A DNA stretch of 22,648 bases, from contig JAAAJB010000561.1 in assembly GCA_016098155.1 (NCBI GenBank), positions 1 to 22,648 on the forward strand, written 5' to 3'. The first letter of the stretch is position 1, and each line of letters starts with the position of its first letter. Positions 1 to 9,464 of the stretch are shown here, one piece after another. Origin of the DNA: Actinomortierella ambigua (Eukaryota; Mortierellomycota; Mortierellomycetes; Mortierellales; Mortierellaceae). The notes under the pieces were generated by a model, which did no database searches, was not told where the DNA came from, and worked only from the letters and a program-made list of their open reading frames with translations. A program made the translations under genes and the position numbers.

Positions 1-46
<46 letters not shown>
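1..46. repeat. (AG)n microsatellite
   Basis: The window opens with 23 uninterrupted AG units, followed after a short break by another AGAGAGA. On the minus strand this is a CT tract lying inside what appears to be intron 5 of the Arb2-like gene, downstream of a GTATGT donor at 122-117. It could therefore be part of that intron's pyrimidine tract. The true length is unknown because the repeat reaches the edge of the window. Confidence 0.95.
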
Positions 47-48
<2 letters not shown>

Positions 49-122
49 AGAGAGAGACCAAATCATCCTTCGACAGGATATTCAAGTGCACTGCACTACT
101 ATCGTGGATGGAGGTGACATAC

Positions 123-943
123 TTCGACATTGAAGTTGGTCATGACTCGCCGAGACCACACAGCGAACCTAGCTCCAGCAAGGGGAAAGAAAAACAGCCA
201 GTGATTAGACGTAATACAGACACACATACACACAAATATACGCGCACACAACTGGTAGAGTGTAAAGGTGGTGGACCTACTCTTGCATGCTTCCAGTGAC
301 CAGCACTAAGAGTCTTTCGCACTCCAGTGCATCATTGCTAGAAACAAATCAGAATAGACGCACCATCAGTTCAACTGAAAACAGTCAATATTAGCCGTCT
401 CTTCCTATCAGCACATCTGATGTCCCCCTTACGAAAGCATGATATACGCCTGAGGCGACACAGAGTCGGTTGCATCCAACCCAACAGGGATCGTGGCCTT
501 GACGAACCCATAATCCTGCGCGAGCCGGTCTTCAATTTTCCGCCTCACAGCGCCTACACCAACAAAGGATAAATGAGGTTCGCCACAAGCGTTGGCGAAT
601 AGTTAGTCTTCAATGGTCCCGATGGCCTCATCCCATCACATCCACGGATCTAGTTGGTCGTGCGGAAGCATACGGGTCAACGCGTGGCAGTGAGCCTCTT
701 GGTAGTCGCGGTTCGGTGCCTTGAGGTCGAAGACATACTGCTTGCCTGTTTCCAACAAAGCCGAGAACAACATCGTGTTAAAATAGTCTACGATGAGAGT
801 GTTTCTTTGGGCAGTCCAATGGTGGGTCGCTTTGTACCTTCAGAGTCGACCAATCCACTTGATTTGTCGATGGAATATCCAAAGTCTTCGAGACTCTCGC
901 CAAAGACGGGTTTGGGCTGTTTCTTGACGCGTCGTCGGTACAT
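123..943 (-). CDS. Arb2/FAM172-domain protein, 5' part, truncated by window edge
   Basis: I assembled this from five exons on the minus strand: 943-838, 745-674, 553-433, 337-281 and 168-123. Donors are GTACAA, GTATGC, GTAAGG, GTAGGT and GTATGT; acceptors are ACAG, GTAG, CTAG and CTAG. Every junction keeps frame, giving 134 codons from the ATG at 943 to the last donor. The peptide starts MYRRRVKKQPKP and continues with LEDFGYSID, KQYVFDLKAPNRDY, YGFVKATIPVGLDA, SPQAYIMLSNDAL and LLVLVTG, ending near WSRRVMTNFNVE. As remembered, this order matches the N-terminal part of the FAM172/Arb2 domain (FGY, then VF, then helix, then K-x-x-IP, then a buried LMVLIHGSG-like strand). The catalytic-like part of this alpha/beta-hydrolase-like fold would lie to the left of the window. 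In fission yeast, Arb2 belongs to an Argonaute siRNA chaperone complex; animal FAM172A is nuclear and linked to AGO2. The exact role here is inferred. Head to head with AAR2. The unspliced strand shows in-frame stops, so without the introns it could be mistaken for a pseudogene. Confidence 0.78.
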
Positions 944-1189
944 GAGTAAGCGCAGTCGTGAATGCAATGAAGAATGGAGAAAGAGAGGGAATGAGGGCTG
1001 CGTGTGAGTGTGGGAAGACTGTGTGAAAGGACGATAAAGTGGGGAGAAAGAAGAAGAAAAAAAAAAGACTGTGCACGCGCCTTTTTGATTTGGATCCACT
1101 CAAAGTTGCCAACCAGCCACTGACCGTTTCTCTTCGGCCCTTTGCTGTTTCGATCAAATGACAATGTCCTGCGACACAACTCACATTCC
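944..1189. promoter_or_regulatory. Shared divergent promoter of Arb2-like gene and AAR2
   Basis: Only 246 bp separate the two predicted start codons, which point away from each other. The stretch is rich in AG/GA purines on the plus strand (CT on the minus strand), with an A-run near 1057, as expected for a CT-rich fungal leader of the minus-strand gene. No clear TATA box was found. A shared bidirectional promoter is an inference from spacing. Confidence 0.5.
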
Positions 1190-2895
1190 ATGGACAATCA
1201 TACGCTAAATAGACTTTTCGAGGCAGGCGCTGTCCTACTGGTTCTCGATGCACCCTCAGGCCAGCTGGAATTTGGCATCGACATCAATTGCTGGACCACA
1301 GGGCCGCGATTCAAAGGTGTCAAGCTCATTCCGCCCGGCCCTCACCTTGTCTATTACACCGCAGCTGGCAAAGGCAAAAAAAATACACCACAGGAGAGTG
1401 ATACAGCAGAGTCAGCAAGCAGCAATACAGGCAAGAGAAAGGGAAAGGCTGTCGACGCGCTGTCCACTGAGCAAGATGCTCGCGTGGGATTCTGGCACTT
1501 TTTTCAGTCGGGTGAGGTGGTGGTGATGAAGTGGAATGCCTACAACGAAGAACTGGAGCTCGAAAAGGATCAGGACCAGATCCAGAGATACAAAGCTGGT
1601 GAGAATCAACCCCCCCTCCCATTCGACAACATGGAATTATGGGACAGCTTGACTGCCTGCTCCATCCATGACAAGACCGGTTAAACTCACGTCTCTTGCA
1701 TCTTTTTGTTAGGCATCCGGGAGTTTGAACCGTCGCTTGGCGCCTATCCTCTCATGCCACCAGACTCTACCTACCCAGTGTGGCTCAAACTTGCAGACAA
1801 CATCAGCCAGGAAACGATCAAGTCTATCTTCCTCGCAGACGGTTTTGTGGACGCCCATGATGACCATCTTCAGGAGGAGCTAGCGCGTGCACAGAAACTA
1901 ATCCAGCGCGAGCAAGAAGCAGAGGCAAAAAAACGGGATGAGGAGGAACGGCCCGTTGCTACACGCGATATGGACACGATCATGGAGGACGAGGATGAGG
2001 AAGAAGATCAGCTAAAGTCTTCTGATCCAGTCCAAGATGCCAAGGCAGATGCCCAAGTCATAGACAACTCTGCATCAAAATGGGCAGTCGATGCGGAGCA
2101 AAAGTCTGTACAGGTGTCGTTTACACCCATCAACCTCAAAACTTCCTTCAGGAAAGGCGCCATGGGGGAAGAAGTTACCAAGTACAGTATTGACAAGAGC
2201 TGGCTATTGAATGAGACCTTTACAAACAAGTTCCAATCTAGTAAGTCCATCTCTTCGAAGTTCGAAGCTTGTGCTCGCAATCTTATTATCATTCTTATTA
2301 TATTAACCCCCCCCCCTTTCTCTCTCTCCCTCTCCCTCTATTTTTTCTTCACTATTGTGTTTTTATAGATGTCGGTAGGTTCATTGGAGAATATGAGGCA
2401 GCATTCCTGACGATGCTGCTTGTTTACCATATGGGCGCCTTCCGACAATGGAAAACAATGTCGATTCTTATCTGTCAGTCGCGTGAGGCAGTCACTTCAC
2501 CCAACTACAGCCAACTCTTCAAAGCCTTCATCACGAGCCTTGAGAGCCAGCTCACGTCGATCCCTTCATCCTTCTTCATGGATCTCCTGTTCGCCACGCC
2601 GGATGAATCCGATGTCACAGCCAACTTTTTGGAGACTAGCTTAAAGTCGCTTGCTAGACATATTCAGTCTGGACTGCGGCAGGGGTACTGCCGCGATCTC
2701 GCTAAACCCATGTACAATCTCCAAAAATCGGTCAAGCAAAACTTTGAGTGGGAGCTGCCAGGCGACTTTAAGAATGTACCAGTGCTGACCGAGGTGAACG
2801 ATCCAGATCCACATGGACCGGCCAGCCTGATGGAGGATGAAGATGACGATTATCTCGAAGAAGGCGAATATGCCCCTACTATTGTTGAGCTCTAG
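1190..2895 (+). CDS. AAR2: AAR2 family U5 snRNP assembly factor
   Basis: Three exons, 1190-1598, 1713-2240 and 2369-2895, give 487 residues. Introns are GTGAGA...TTAG (114 nt) and GTAAGT...ATAG (128 nt); both interrupt a codon after its first base. The N-terminal beta domain is clear: LEFGID near residues 26-31, GPRFKGVKLIPPG near 38-50, YY at 55-56, then GFWHFFQSGEVVVMKWN near 99-115. The C-terminal helical domain begins around ITKYS-like VTKYSIDKSW and includes FIGEYEAAFLTMLLVYH and IPSSFFMDLL. The protein ends in TIVEL, like the VVVEL near the human C-terminus. AAR2 binds Prp8 in the cytoplasm and holds it in a pre-U5 particle until Brr2 replaces it. The protein is about 100 residues longer than yeast or human AAR2 because of an acidic, charged insert near residues 204-245 and an acidic tail. 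The start is the first in-frame ATG and puts the conserved N-terminus 20-30 residues in. Confidence 0.93.
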
Positions 2896-3331
2896 CCCCC
2901 TAGTTCGATCGTCCGCATTGAAGTAAATTTTTGCTCTCTCCTGTGAAGAATGACCGTTCTACTTTTGGCAACGCACGGACCTTTTGATCCCTCCCCCCTC
3001 CGTTTCAGACTGGTTGATTGTGTTTGCATACGAACCATCCACTTCAGTGGTGTACTGCCGAGAGCAAAGAGTAGCACTCGCGGGGCCATAATGACCTTGT
3101 GTTATGGCTCTGCGCCTGTTTTAAAGTACAGGCAGGTATTGTGTGAGCCCTATGGCGTCGCTATTTTTTCGCTCCTCCCTCTCCCTTGTGTCCACATCTT
3201 AAAAGGATGAAAAAAAAAAAGTGAGGTGCACCTCCATTTCTTTCGTTCTCGTTTCCTCTTTCTTCTTTCTTCCTTTTATTTCCTTGCTTCTAAGCCTTTC
3301 CATTACTTTTACCACCTTTGCACACCTCAGA
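2896..3331 (+). other. AAR2 3' flank and leader of the next gene
   Basis: This 436-bp gap has no convincing gene. The first part is the AAR2 3' untranslated region, with no canonical AATAAA seen. The last 100 bp is strongly T/C-rich and follows an A-run at 3210-3220, like other leaders in this window. It ends in CACCTCAG directly before the ATG at 3332, which could be the 3' splice site of a leader intron (a CAGGTATT donor lies near 3131), but this is unproven. Confidence 0.45.
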
Positions 3332-6307
3332 ATGAAGAAGGCTGCAATCTGGGCGCAGCGCATTTTCACGCCCACGCCTATCTCACCCACAGACTCTTCT
3401 ACCACTTCTTCCTCGGCCACTTCTCCCCATGCCTTTTTGCTCGGCGGAAAGTCGTCCAACAAACCAAGAAGCGTCTTTGGTTATCACTTCAACAGCAACG
3501 GCTCTACCACTAGTCTCGCCACCCCCTCAGCAACCAGCTCCCCATCGTCATCACTATGGCCATTTCATCGGTCTGCTCGAGGCTCAGCATCCACGGCCTG
3601 TCTGCCTACCGTGGAGGACCTCAAGGGAACGAAGGGTCGCAACAAGAATGAGGATCGACGTTGGCAGCAGACCTACGGAGATCAAACCGACCACTCTTCG
3701 GGACGCAATAAGGACAATGGCCAAGAGGACTCTGCTACGAACCACTCGTCGATATCTCTGAGTAACAAGAGCAGTAATGCATCCATCATGCCAGGCACAA
3801 AAGTCCCTTTGTCGAAGCGCTTCAGCATCCTTCCTACCCCCTTTGGGCCCAAGACCCATGCAGGAGGGGAAAGCCAGTCGTCCTTTGGATCAACTTTGAT
3901 TGACACGACAGACACAACGGAAAAGCTCCTTCCACCACGCCCGATTGTGGATGACAGCGCGCCGCCTTCGAACCGACGCAACTCGCAGCGGTACTCGATC
4001 GAGTCTTTCAAGCGGCTCGGCCTGTCTCTCACAGGTGGAGGGTCTCGATCACGCAAAAATTCCCAGACAACCCTGTCTTCGACAGTGACACGAACTACCG
4101 CCACCACCACCACTACAACAGCAGCAGCAGCTACTGCTGCTGCGGGCACTTCATCCGCGTCAAGAATCAACTTTCTCCAAAGCAGCAACAAGTCATCCCC
4201 ATCACTCCTAGGAGCGAGTCCCCTAATGCCTTCAATTGTCGCCAGGGATGCTTCTTCGATTTCTAGCCGGTCAAGCAGGCTGATCTCGGCGCCTATTTAC
4301 TTTGAGCCGGCTCCTATCATGACACCCCTCCGTCCTCCCCCGGCACCACCCATCTCACAGCCGCTCCCTCCACTTTCTCCAGCACTCATGTCCAGCGCCC
4401 TCCTTCCAGACCTCCCTAATGGTGCAGAGACGACCGACAGGTACCATGAATCGGTCAACCATCTGTCGTCCACACGCCCATTGGAGATCAAAAAGAACCA
4501 TTCCACCACTGCAATCCCCACTCAAGCTGACTCACTCAGTCGCGAGCCTGTCCCTTTCTATAACAATAACAAACGCAACAACGACAATCGTAATCACAAC
4601 AATAGCGATCTAGCTGCTTTCCAGATCATGACGACCATGATCGACGGCACACCCACCGAATTGGTGAGCGACAAGGCCTTTCGGTTGCTGCGAGACCTAA
4701 CCGACCGTGTCAACGACTTGTCCAAGCTCATCCACAACAGCCGAGCCACGGCAGCCGTCTTGTCTAGAAAGGCCAGCTGTAGCGCCACCAAGCAAGCCCG
4801 TCGGCAAGCGCGGCTTCTCCCGGATCCCCCCAAGAATCCAATCCCACCAGCGCCCCCTGGTTCTGACCCCATGAACGCCTATGCCACTGCTTCCGTAGTG
4901 TTGGCGGCGAATGATACCCAGTCGTCCTCCTCGACTTCCTCCCCTAGCTCTTATTGTTCAAACTCCTCTCATTTTTGCTCACCTGCGTCAACGCCCCTCA
5001 GTTGCTCCTCGACGTCGTCGACCCAACCCATGATTCCTCTCAAGGATTCAATGTCTCCTACCTGCGACAGCTCCAGTGAAATGTTTGTCACGGCTGCCAT
5101 CCAACCCTTAGACTTGGAGCTAGAAGGAAAAGAAAAAGAGGAGGAGAAAGATCATACTACCATGAAGACCAACACCACCAGCACCCATCCCAAGACTGCC
5201 ACCACCCCCGCTGCAGCTGCGGCAGCAGCAAGAGCCTCCCTACTAGCAGACCTGGTGCTCGAAGTGCAGCGCGAGATCAAGTCCTGCAGGAGCTCCATCA
5301 CCTCGCTCATGTCGCCGCTCATGTCCCGGTTGAACCAAGACCTCTCCTCCACCAGTGCAGGCCCTGTCGCCACCACCAACCTCGCTTCTACAGCTGCTAC
5401 CCTTGTCACTCTTCCAAGCAACGAGACCAACTTGGCTAGCTCAGCCACGACCCCTTTCTCGTCCTCCGCAGACTCTATGGCACACACTACAAGCGGCAAG
5501 GCCCCTGCTGGTCGCCGCGGCCGTACCCAGAGCCGCCGAGAGAGCTATGTCAACAGCCTGCCCTCGCTCGAAGACTTTGGGGTCTTTCAGAACGAGTTGA
5601 CTTCGGCTACGCTGGCCGACTTGGCTGCCGCCGCTGCCGCCGCCGAGCCCTTGTCGTCCTCGTCTCATGTGGCGGCCAAAGTTTCTTCGTCCACAACCTT
5701 GGCTATGTCAACCCCGGCTCCATCGTCGTCTTCGCCATCTCATCAACAAAATCAGCAGCAGCAGCAGCCATCGCAGTCTCCATCAAGAGAGGCAACTCCC
5801 GACGAGGCACTGACCACGACCATCATCACAGCGACGCTCCCACCACTGGGCGACAGACAGCATGTTGAGCAGCAACAGCTGATCAAGTCTCCATCTTTCC
5901 AGGTCGCTGCTGGCCCATCGTCCTTGCAGTCCTCCTTCCCACCTCTTCTCCATCCTTCCTGCTCGCCCCTTGCACCACCCGCACCCCATATGGTATCTTC
6001 GTCATCGTCGCCATCGTCAACGGCGATGATGATGACGATGCCCTCCTCCACATCCGCCACGACGACGACGACGACGACGGCCACCACGACCTCCACAACC
6101 TCTTCCTCCTCCCCTCCAAGCGCGACCCATCCGCACCACCCGCTGGTCGTGATGCACAAGATGACCCAGTCGCTACAGCAGCTCGAAGCCCGCGTGGCCC
6201 TCTACGAGCAGGAATGGCCTCACCTCGTCGACATGCTGCTCTTCCACGACGAGCGGATGACCCGTCTAGAGATCGACATGGCCCCCTCCGGAGATGTGGT
6301 GGGTAAT

Positions 6308-6356
<49 letters not shown>

Positions 6357-6784
6357 CAGTAGTAGCATCAACAACACCTGCAGCCGTAACCCCCTCGTCG
6401 TCATCCTTCTCCACCCAGCAGCAGCCACAAGGCCATGAGACCGCGCTCTCGCCCTTCTCGGCGCAGCTGGCGCTTCGGGAGAACAGGAAGAGGAATGGCA
6501 AGGCCAGGGCGAGAGATGGTAGTGGCGTGCCCAAGAACAACAACAACAATAGTAACAAGACCACGACCAAGTCCAAGTCCAAGACAAAGACGAAGCAACA
6601 CCAACTGATGCCATCGTCCTCGCTCTTGTTTGAGCCCATGGTCAACGTGCCCCCTAGGCTGTCCTCCCATTCCTCGGCATCGTCGTCGTCGTCTTCATCC
6701 TCTTCCTCGCCCACCTCTATTAGGCGTCCTGCGACTTCTGCTGCTGCCTCGGCGGTGGTTGTGGCAGAGTGGGACGCCAATGAA

Positions 6785-6816
<32 letters not shown>

Positions 6817-7171
6817 AGAGGAGGAGGAGGAGGGAGAGGAAGCATACGACGAAGAAGAACAAGAAGAGGAAGAACCAGTAGAAGAAGAGGAAGGAGGAGG
6901 ACGAGAAGCAAGAAAAGCAAAACACGGCAACGAAGGGTCGCTACTCCTCTCCTCGTCCTCCATCTGCTCGGTAGCAGCGACGACACGGAGCTCGTGGCCG
7001 AATGGAGACGAAGGGGCCGTTCAGGCGCTGATGGCGGAGATCCGGGCGCTTCGGGCGCGGGTGGAGGCACAGGACGGCGAGTGGCATCGCAAGTACTGCG
7101 TATTGCACGAAGAGGTCCTGCAGCATATGTATGGTCAGTTGAGTGACCATGATGGTGATGGGGACCTTTAA
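3332..7171 (+). CDS. Large low-complexity protein of unknown function (1279 aa)
   Basis: A single uninterrupted exon starts at the first in-frame ATG (MKKAAIWAQRIFTP). The family is not recognised. Much of the protein is Ser/Thr-, Pro- and Ala-rich and probably disordered. Four stretches look structured and helical: residues about 433-470 (TELVSDKAFRLLRDLTDRV), about 634-670 (ADLVLEVQREIKSCRSSI), about 940-985 (QQLEARVALYEQEWPHL) and the C-terminus about 1230-1270 (LMAEIRALRARVEAQ). The last two have heptad-like spacing and may be coiled coils. Between them are about 15 Ala from a pure GCA run at residue 993, a basic KSKSKTKTK patch, and a run of some 17 Glu near 1151. There is no signal peptide or transmembrane helix. 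The mix of basic, acidic and coiled parts suggests a scaffold or septum/cytoskeleton-type protein, but that is a guess. The opening frame plus ordered islands makes the coding call firm. Confidence 0.8.
6308..6352 (+). repeat. (GCA)15 trinucleotide repeat coding poly-Ala
   Basis: Fifteen identical GCA codons lie within the 1279-residue protein. The perfect repeat contrasts with the mixed-codon Ser tracts around it, which suggests recent slippage expansion rather than selection on the codon level. Confidence 0.9.
6781..6840 (+). repeat. GAA/GAG repeat coding poly-Glu
   Basis: A nearly pure GAA/GAG array codes for about 17 Glu in a row before a Gly, followed by further acidic stretches. The change from GAA to GAG codons along the array shows some ageing of the repeat. 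Confidence 0.85.
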
Positions 7172-7450
7172 GCCCAGCATTGCTTTGTTGTCGTACGGCG
7201 GGGACGTATCTTTTTTGTTGGTTTTGGTACTTTACTTTACTTTATTATGCTCCACTTTTACTTTACTACCCCCTCCCTATCATTTTTAAATAACTTTCAT
7301 GTGTATGTTTTTTTTTCCATTGCTTGTATGACAATATTCAAATGTTGGAGATGGACGGTTGTTCTTATTTATTGCTCAGAACAAGAGGGGGGGGAGGGTG
7401 AATGACTCTACTACCCCCCCTTTCCTAACGGGATAAACATCGGCGATTTT

Positions 7451-7484
<34 letters not shown>

Positions 7485-7517
7485 CGGAAGGGGATTGGGA
7501 TGGTCGACACGGGGGGC
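7172..7517. other. Convergent 3' intergenic region
   Basis: This 346-bp gap lies between the stop codons of the plus-strand large gene and the minus-strand receptor-like gene, so it should hold both 3' ends. It is AT-rich, with TTTAC repeats near 7230-7265 and a (GA)n run at about 7459-7484. No canonical AATAAA and no gene were seen. Confidence 0.6.
7459..7484. repeat. (GA)n microsatellite
   Basis: About 13 GA units lie just outside the stop codon of the minus-strand gene that ends at 7518. Confidence 0.85.
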
Positions 7518-9464
7518 TTAATCGTCATCATCGTCGTCCAGCACATTTCGAATCAAGTTGCGGATATGCGCCGACTCGGGTCGTCCAGATTGGCGCCAGT
7601 CACCATCCTGGTGATGATGGTATTGTGGCAAGGGCGAACCCACGGGCGAACCCACGGGCGAACCCACGGGCGACGGTGTAGCAGCCCCATCCGTGCCCTC
7701 CGTCGCTGTCGCGTACGCGGTACCGGTAGCAGTAGCACTAGGCGAAAACGAATGACTGGACTGGAACGTACGGAACGCGGACGCCGGCGATGACTGTGAC
7801 GAGGGGGATAGGACATCCTCGCTACGCAGGCTGCTGCCACCGCCACCGCCCTTCGATCCATCATCACTGCCATAACGGTGACCGCCACCTGTCGCTGAAA
7901 GCGACACCATCGACGTCAGCGGCGGTGCGTGCATCGCGATCGCAGTCGCCGACGGGCCGTCGTCGGGGCCTGTCCCTGGGGGCATTGGGAAGGTCATCGA
8001 GTCTTGACTGGCGACAGAGAAGCGAGCGGGCTGTGGCTGTGGATGTTGTTGTGGTGGTGGTGGTTGTTGCTGCTGCTGCTGTTGATTCGTCCGTTCATAC
8101 TCATCCATCAACGCCGGGTGGGCTCTGGAGGGCATAGGGAAAGCCGCAACCTCGTCGTCCAGCTCGGCCTTGTCAGAGAGGACCCCATTGCCAACGCCAC
8201 CACGGTGACCTACCACCGCCCCTGCAGCAGCCGCAGCTGCAAACAGCGAATCAGGGAGGGAGGTATTGGAGGCAGTAGCAGTACCGGCTTCATAGCTGCC
8301 AAACCCTGCCCCAACAGGGGGAGGGGCAAGTGGGCGGGGCAGATCCGACGCCGTTGGGGGAGCGGTATAGCCGTAAGGGGTATGAATTAAGCTTGGCATC
8401 GAACCTTCAACACCATACGCGGCGGCGGCAGCGGGTTCGGTGGACATCTTGTGGCCATAAACGGCAGCAGCAGCAACCATTCCACCAGCACCGGCCTCTT
8501 CATCCATGGCGCCGGTGGGAGAAGCAGCAGCAGCAGCAGCAGCGGCGGCTCGCTCGCGACGGATCCGTTGACGCTTGCGGGTCATGACAAAGCCAAATAC
8601 AATCAAGGCCAGGGCTGCGATACCGGCGACAGAGGCGAGGGCAGCAATGGGGACATGGGCGTCGGGACTGTTGTTCTTATTCGAAAGGTTGTTGTCGGAT
8701 GGAGGCAGGCCTGGTGGGAGGGTGGCATTGGGGTCGAATGCATCTGGGCCATTCGTGGTGGACGGAGTCTGAATGGCGCTGATGGTGGCAATGATGGTGG
8801 TGGGTAGAAGCGTCGAGGTGCCTGAAATGACCGTTGGAATCAATGTTGGGATTTCCGTTGTCTTTGTGACAATCACTGGTGGAGGGTCATTGGTCGGGCG
8901 TGGCAGTTGCGTTTCGGGGGGCGGTGTCGGGCGTGGGTTGGGATTAGGAGGGTTGGTCGGGGGTTCAGGGCCTTTGGTGGGTGGCGGCGGCGGTGGTGGT
9001 GGTGGTGGTGGAGGAGGTGGAGGAGGAGGAGGAGGTGGTGGTGGTGGTGGGGCAGGGCTGATGGCCAACGAGCCGCACTTCTCAGAGTACTTCAAGATCG
9101 CGGTCCAGTGGAGCAGGTCCCAGTAGATGCCGTCGTACTTGACATAGATCTGGTTGTTGGAGCAGCTGCCGTAGAACGACGATGGGATAGTGAACGACGT
9201 GCCAGGCGAGGTCGAGGTCGAGTAAAGCTGTCGGCTATCCGAGCTGCAGTAGAACGTCGCCGTCATACTGTAGACATCTTTCACCTTTGGCCACCAACCA
9301 TTGTCGCTCAACGACAGAGTGACTTGGTCGCCAACACGAGCCGAGCCTGACGGCGACTGGCAGCTGAGGCCAGCATTGGCCGTCGAGGCCAGCAGCAGCA
9401 CCGCTCCTGCTGCTACAAGGACCAAGGGGGTGGTCCTTGACGACAGCGAGCGATCGCGGGTCAT
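7518..9464 (-). CDS. Single-pass membrane protein with four-Cys ectodomain (paralogue A)
   Basis: One exon, 648 residues, starting at the first in-frame ATG (MTRDRSLSSRTTP). The upstream frame is a T/C-rich leader. A signal peptide covers residues 1-31 (VLVAAGAVLLLASTANA). The ectodomain, about 32-136, has four cysteines, C35, C73, C101 and C130, and the motifs CQSPS, ATFYCSSDS and CSNNQIYVKYDGIYWD. A stalk follows: 24 consecutive Pro at 139-162, then a Pro/Thr-rich stretch with an N-glycosylation site (NAT). The transmembrane helix is about 271-294 (AGIAALALIVFGFVM), with a basic stop-transfer RKRQRIRRER. The long tail is rich in Ala, Gly, Gln and Ser, holds a GSPV repeat and ends in six Asp. 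The shape resembles fungal wall sensors of the Wsc/Mid2 kind, but the ectodomain is neither WSC nor a domain I can name. It resembles the product of 10500-12017 (see findings), so sensor or receptor is the best inference. Confidence 0.87.
   Translation of the reverse strand: MTRDRSLSSRTTPLVLVAAGAVLLLASTANAGLSCQSPSGSARVGDQVTLSLSDNGWWPKVKDVYSMTATFYCSSDSRQLYSTSTSPGTSFTIPSSFYGSCSNNQIYVKYDGIYWDLLHWTAILKYSEKCGSLAISPAPPPPPPPPPPPPPPPPPPPPPPPPTKGPEPPTNPPNPNPRPTPPPETQLPRPTNDPPPVIVTKTTEIPTLIPTVISGTSTLLPTTIIATISAIQTPSTTNGPDAFDPNATLPPGLPPSDNNLSNKNNSPDAHVPIAALASVAGIAALALIVFGFVMTRKRQRIRRERAAAAAAAAASPTGAMDEEAGAGGMVAAAAVYGHKMSTEPAAAAAYGVEGSMPSLIHTPYGYTAPPTASDLPRPLAPPPVGAGFGSYEAGTATASNTSLPDSLFAAAAAAGAVVGHRGGVGNGVLSDKAELDDEVAAFPMPSRAHPALMDEYERTNQQQQQQQPPPPQQHPQPQPARFSVASQDSMTFPMPPGTGPDDGPSATAIAMHAPPLTSMVSLSATGGGHRYGSDDGSKGGGGGSSLRSEDVLSPSSQSSPASAFRTFQSSHSFSPSATATGTAYATATEGTDGAATPSPVGSPVGSPVGSPLPQYHHHQDGDWRQSGRPESAHIRNLIRNVLDDDDDD
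7632..7674. repeat. 12-bp minisatellite coding GSPV repeats
   Basis: Three full copies and a partial fourth of GGGCGAACCCAC (plus strand) lie in the tail of membrane protein A and code for repeated V-G-S-P. The copies are identical, so the array is probably young and may vary between strains. Confidence 0.9.
8979..9050. repeat. Poly-Pro tract (24 codons) in the stalk of membrane protein A
   Basis: Read on the minus strand, 24 consecutive CCN codons (mostly CCA and CCT) join the four-Cys ectodomain to the Pro/Thr stalk. A polyproline-II rod of this length would hold the domain several nanometres away from the membrane, fitting a wall-spanning spacer. Confidence 0.9.

Noticed and set aside
300..760. 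Pseudogene reading of the minus strand at the left end
   Set aside because: The in-frame stops all fall inside segments bounded by good GT and AG signals, and removing them restores one continuous Arb2-like frame.
5883..6963. Minus-strand frames of about 240 codons inside the large plus-strand gene
   Set aside because: They are antisense readings of trinucleotide repeats (poly-Leu, poly-Val, poly-Ser), which stay open because the sense strand is repetitive.
7632..7674. CRISPR-like short direct repeats
   Set aside because: Copies are 12 bp and directly adjacent without spacers, and they lie in a coding frame as GSPV repeats.
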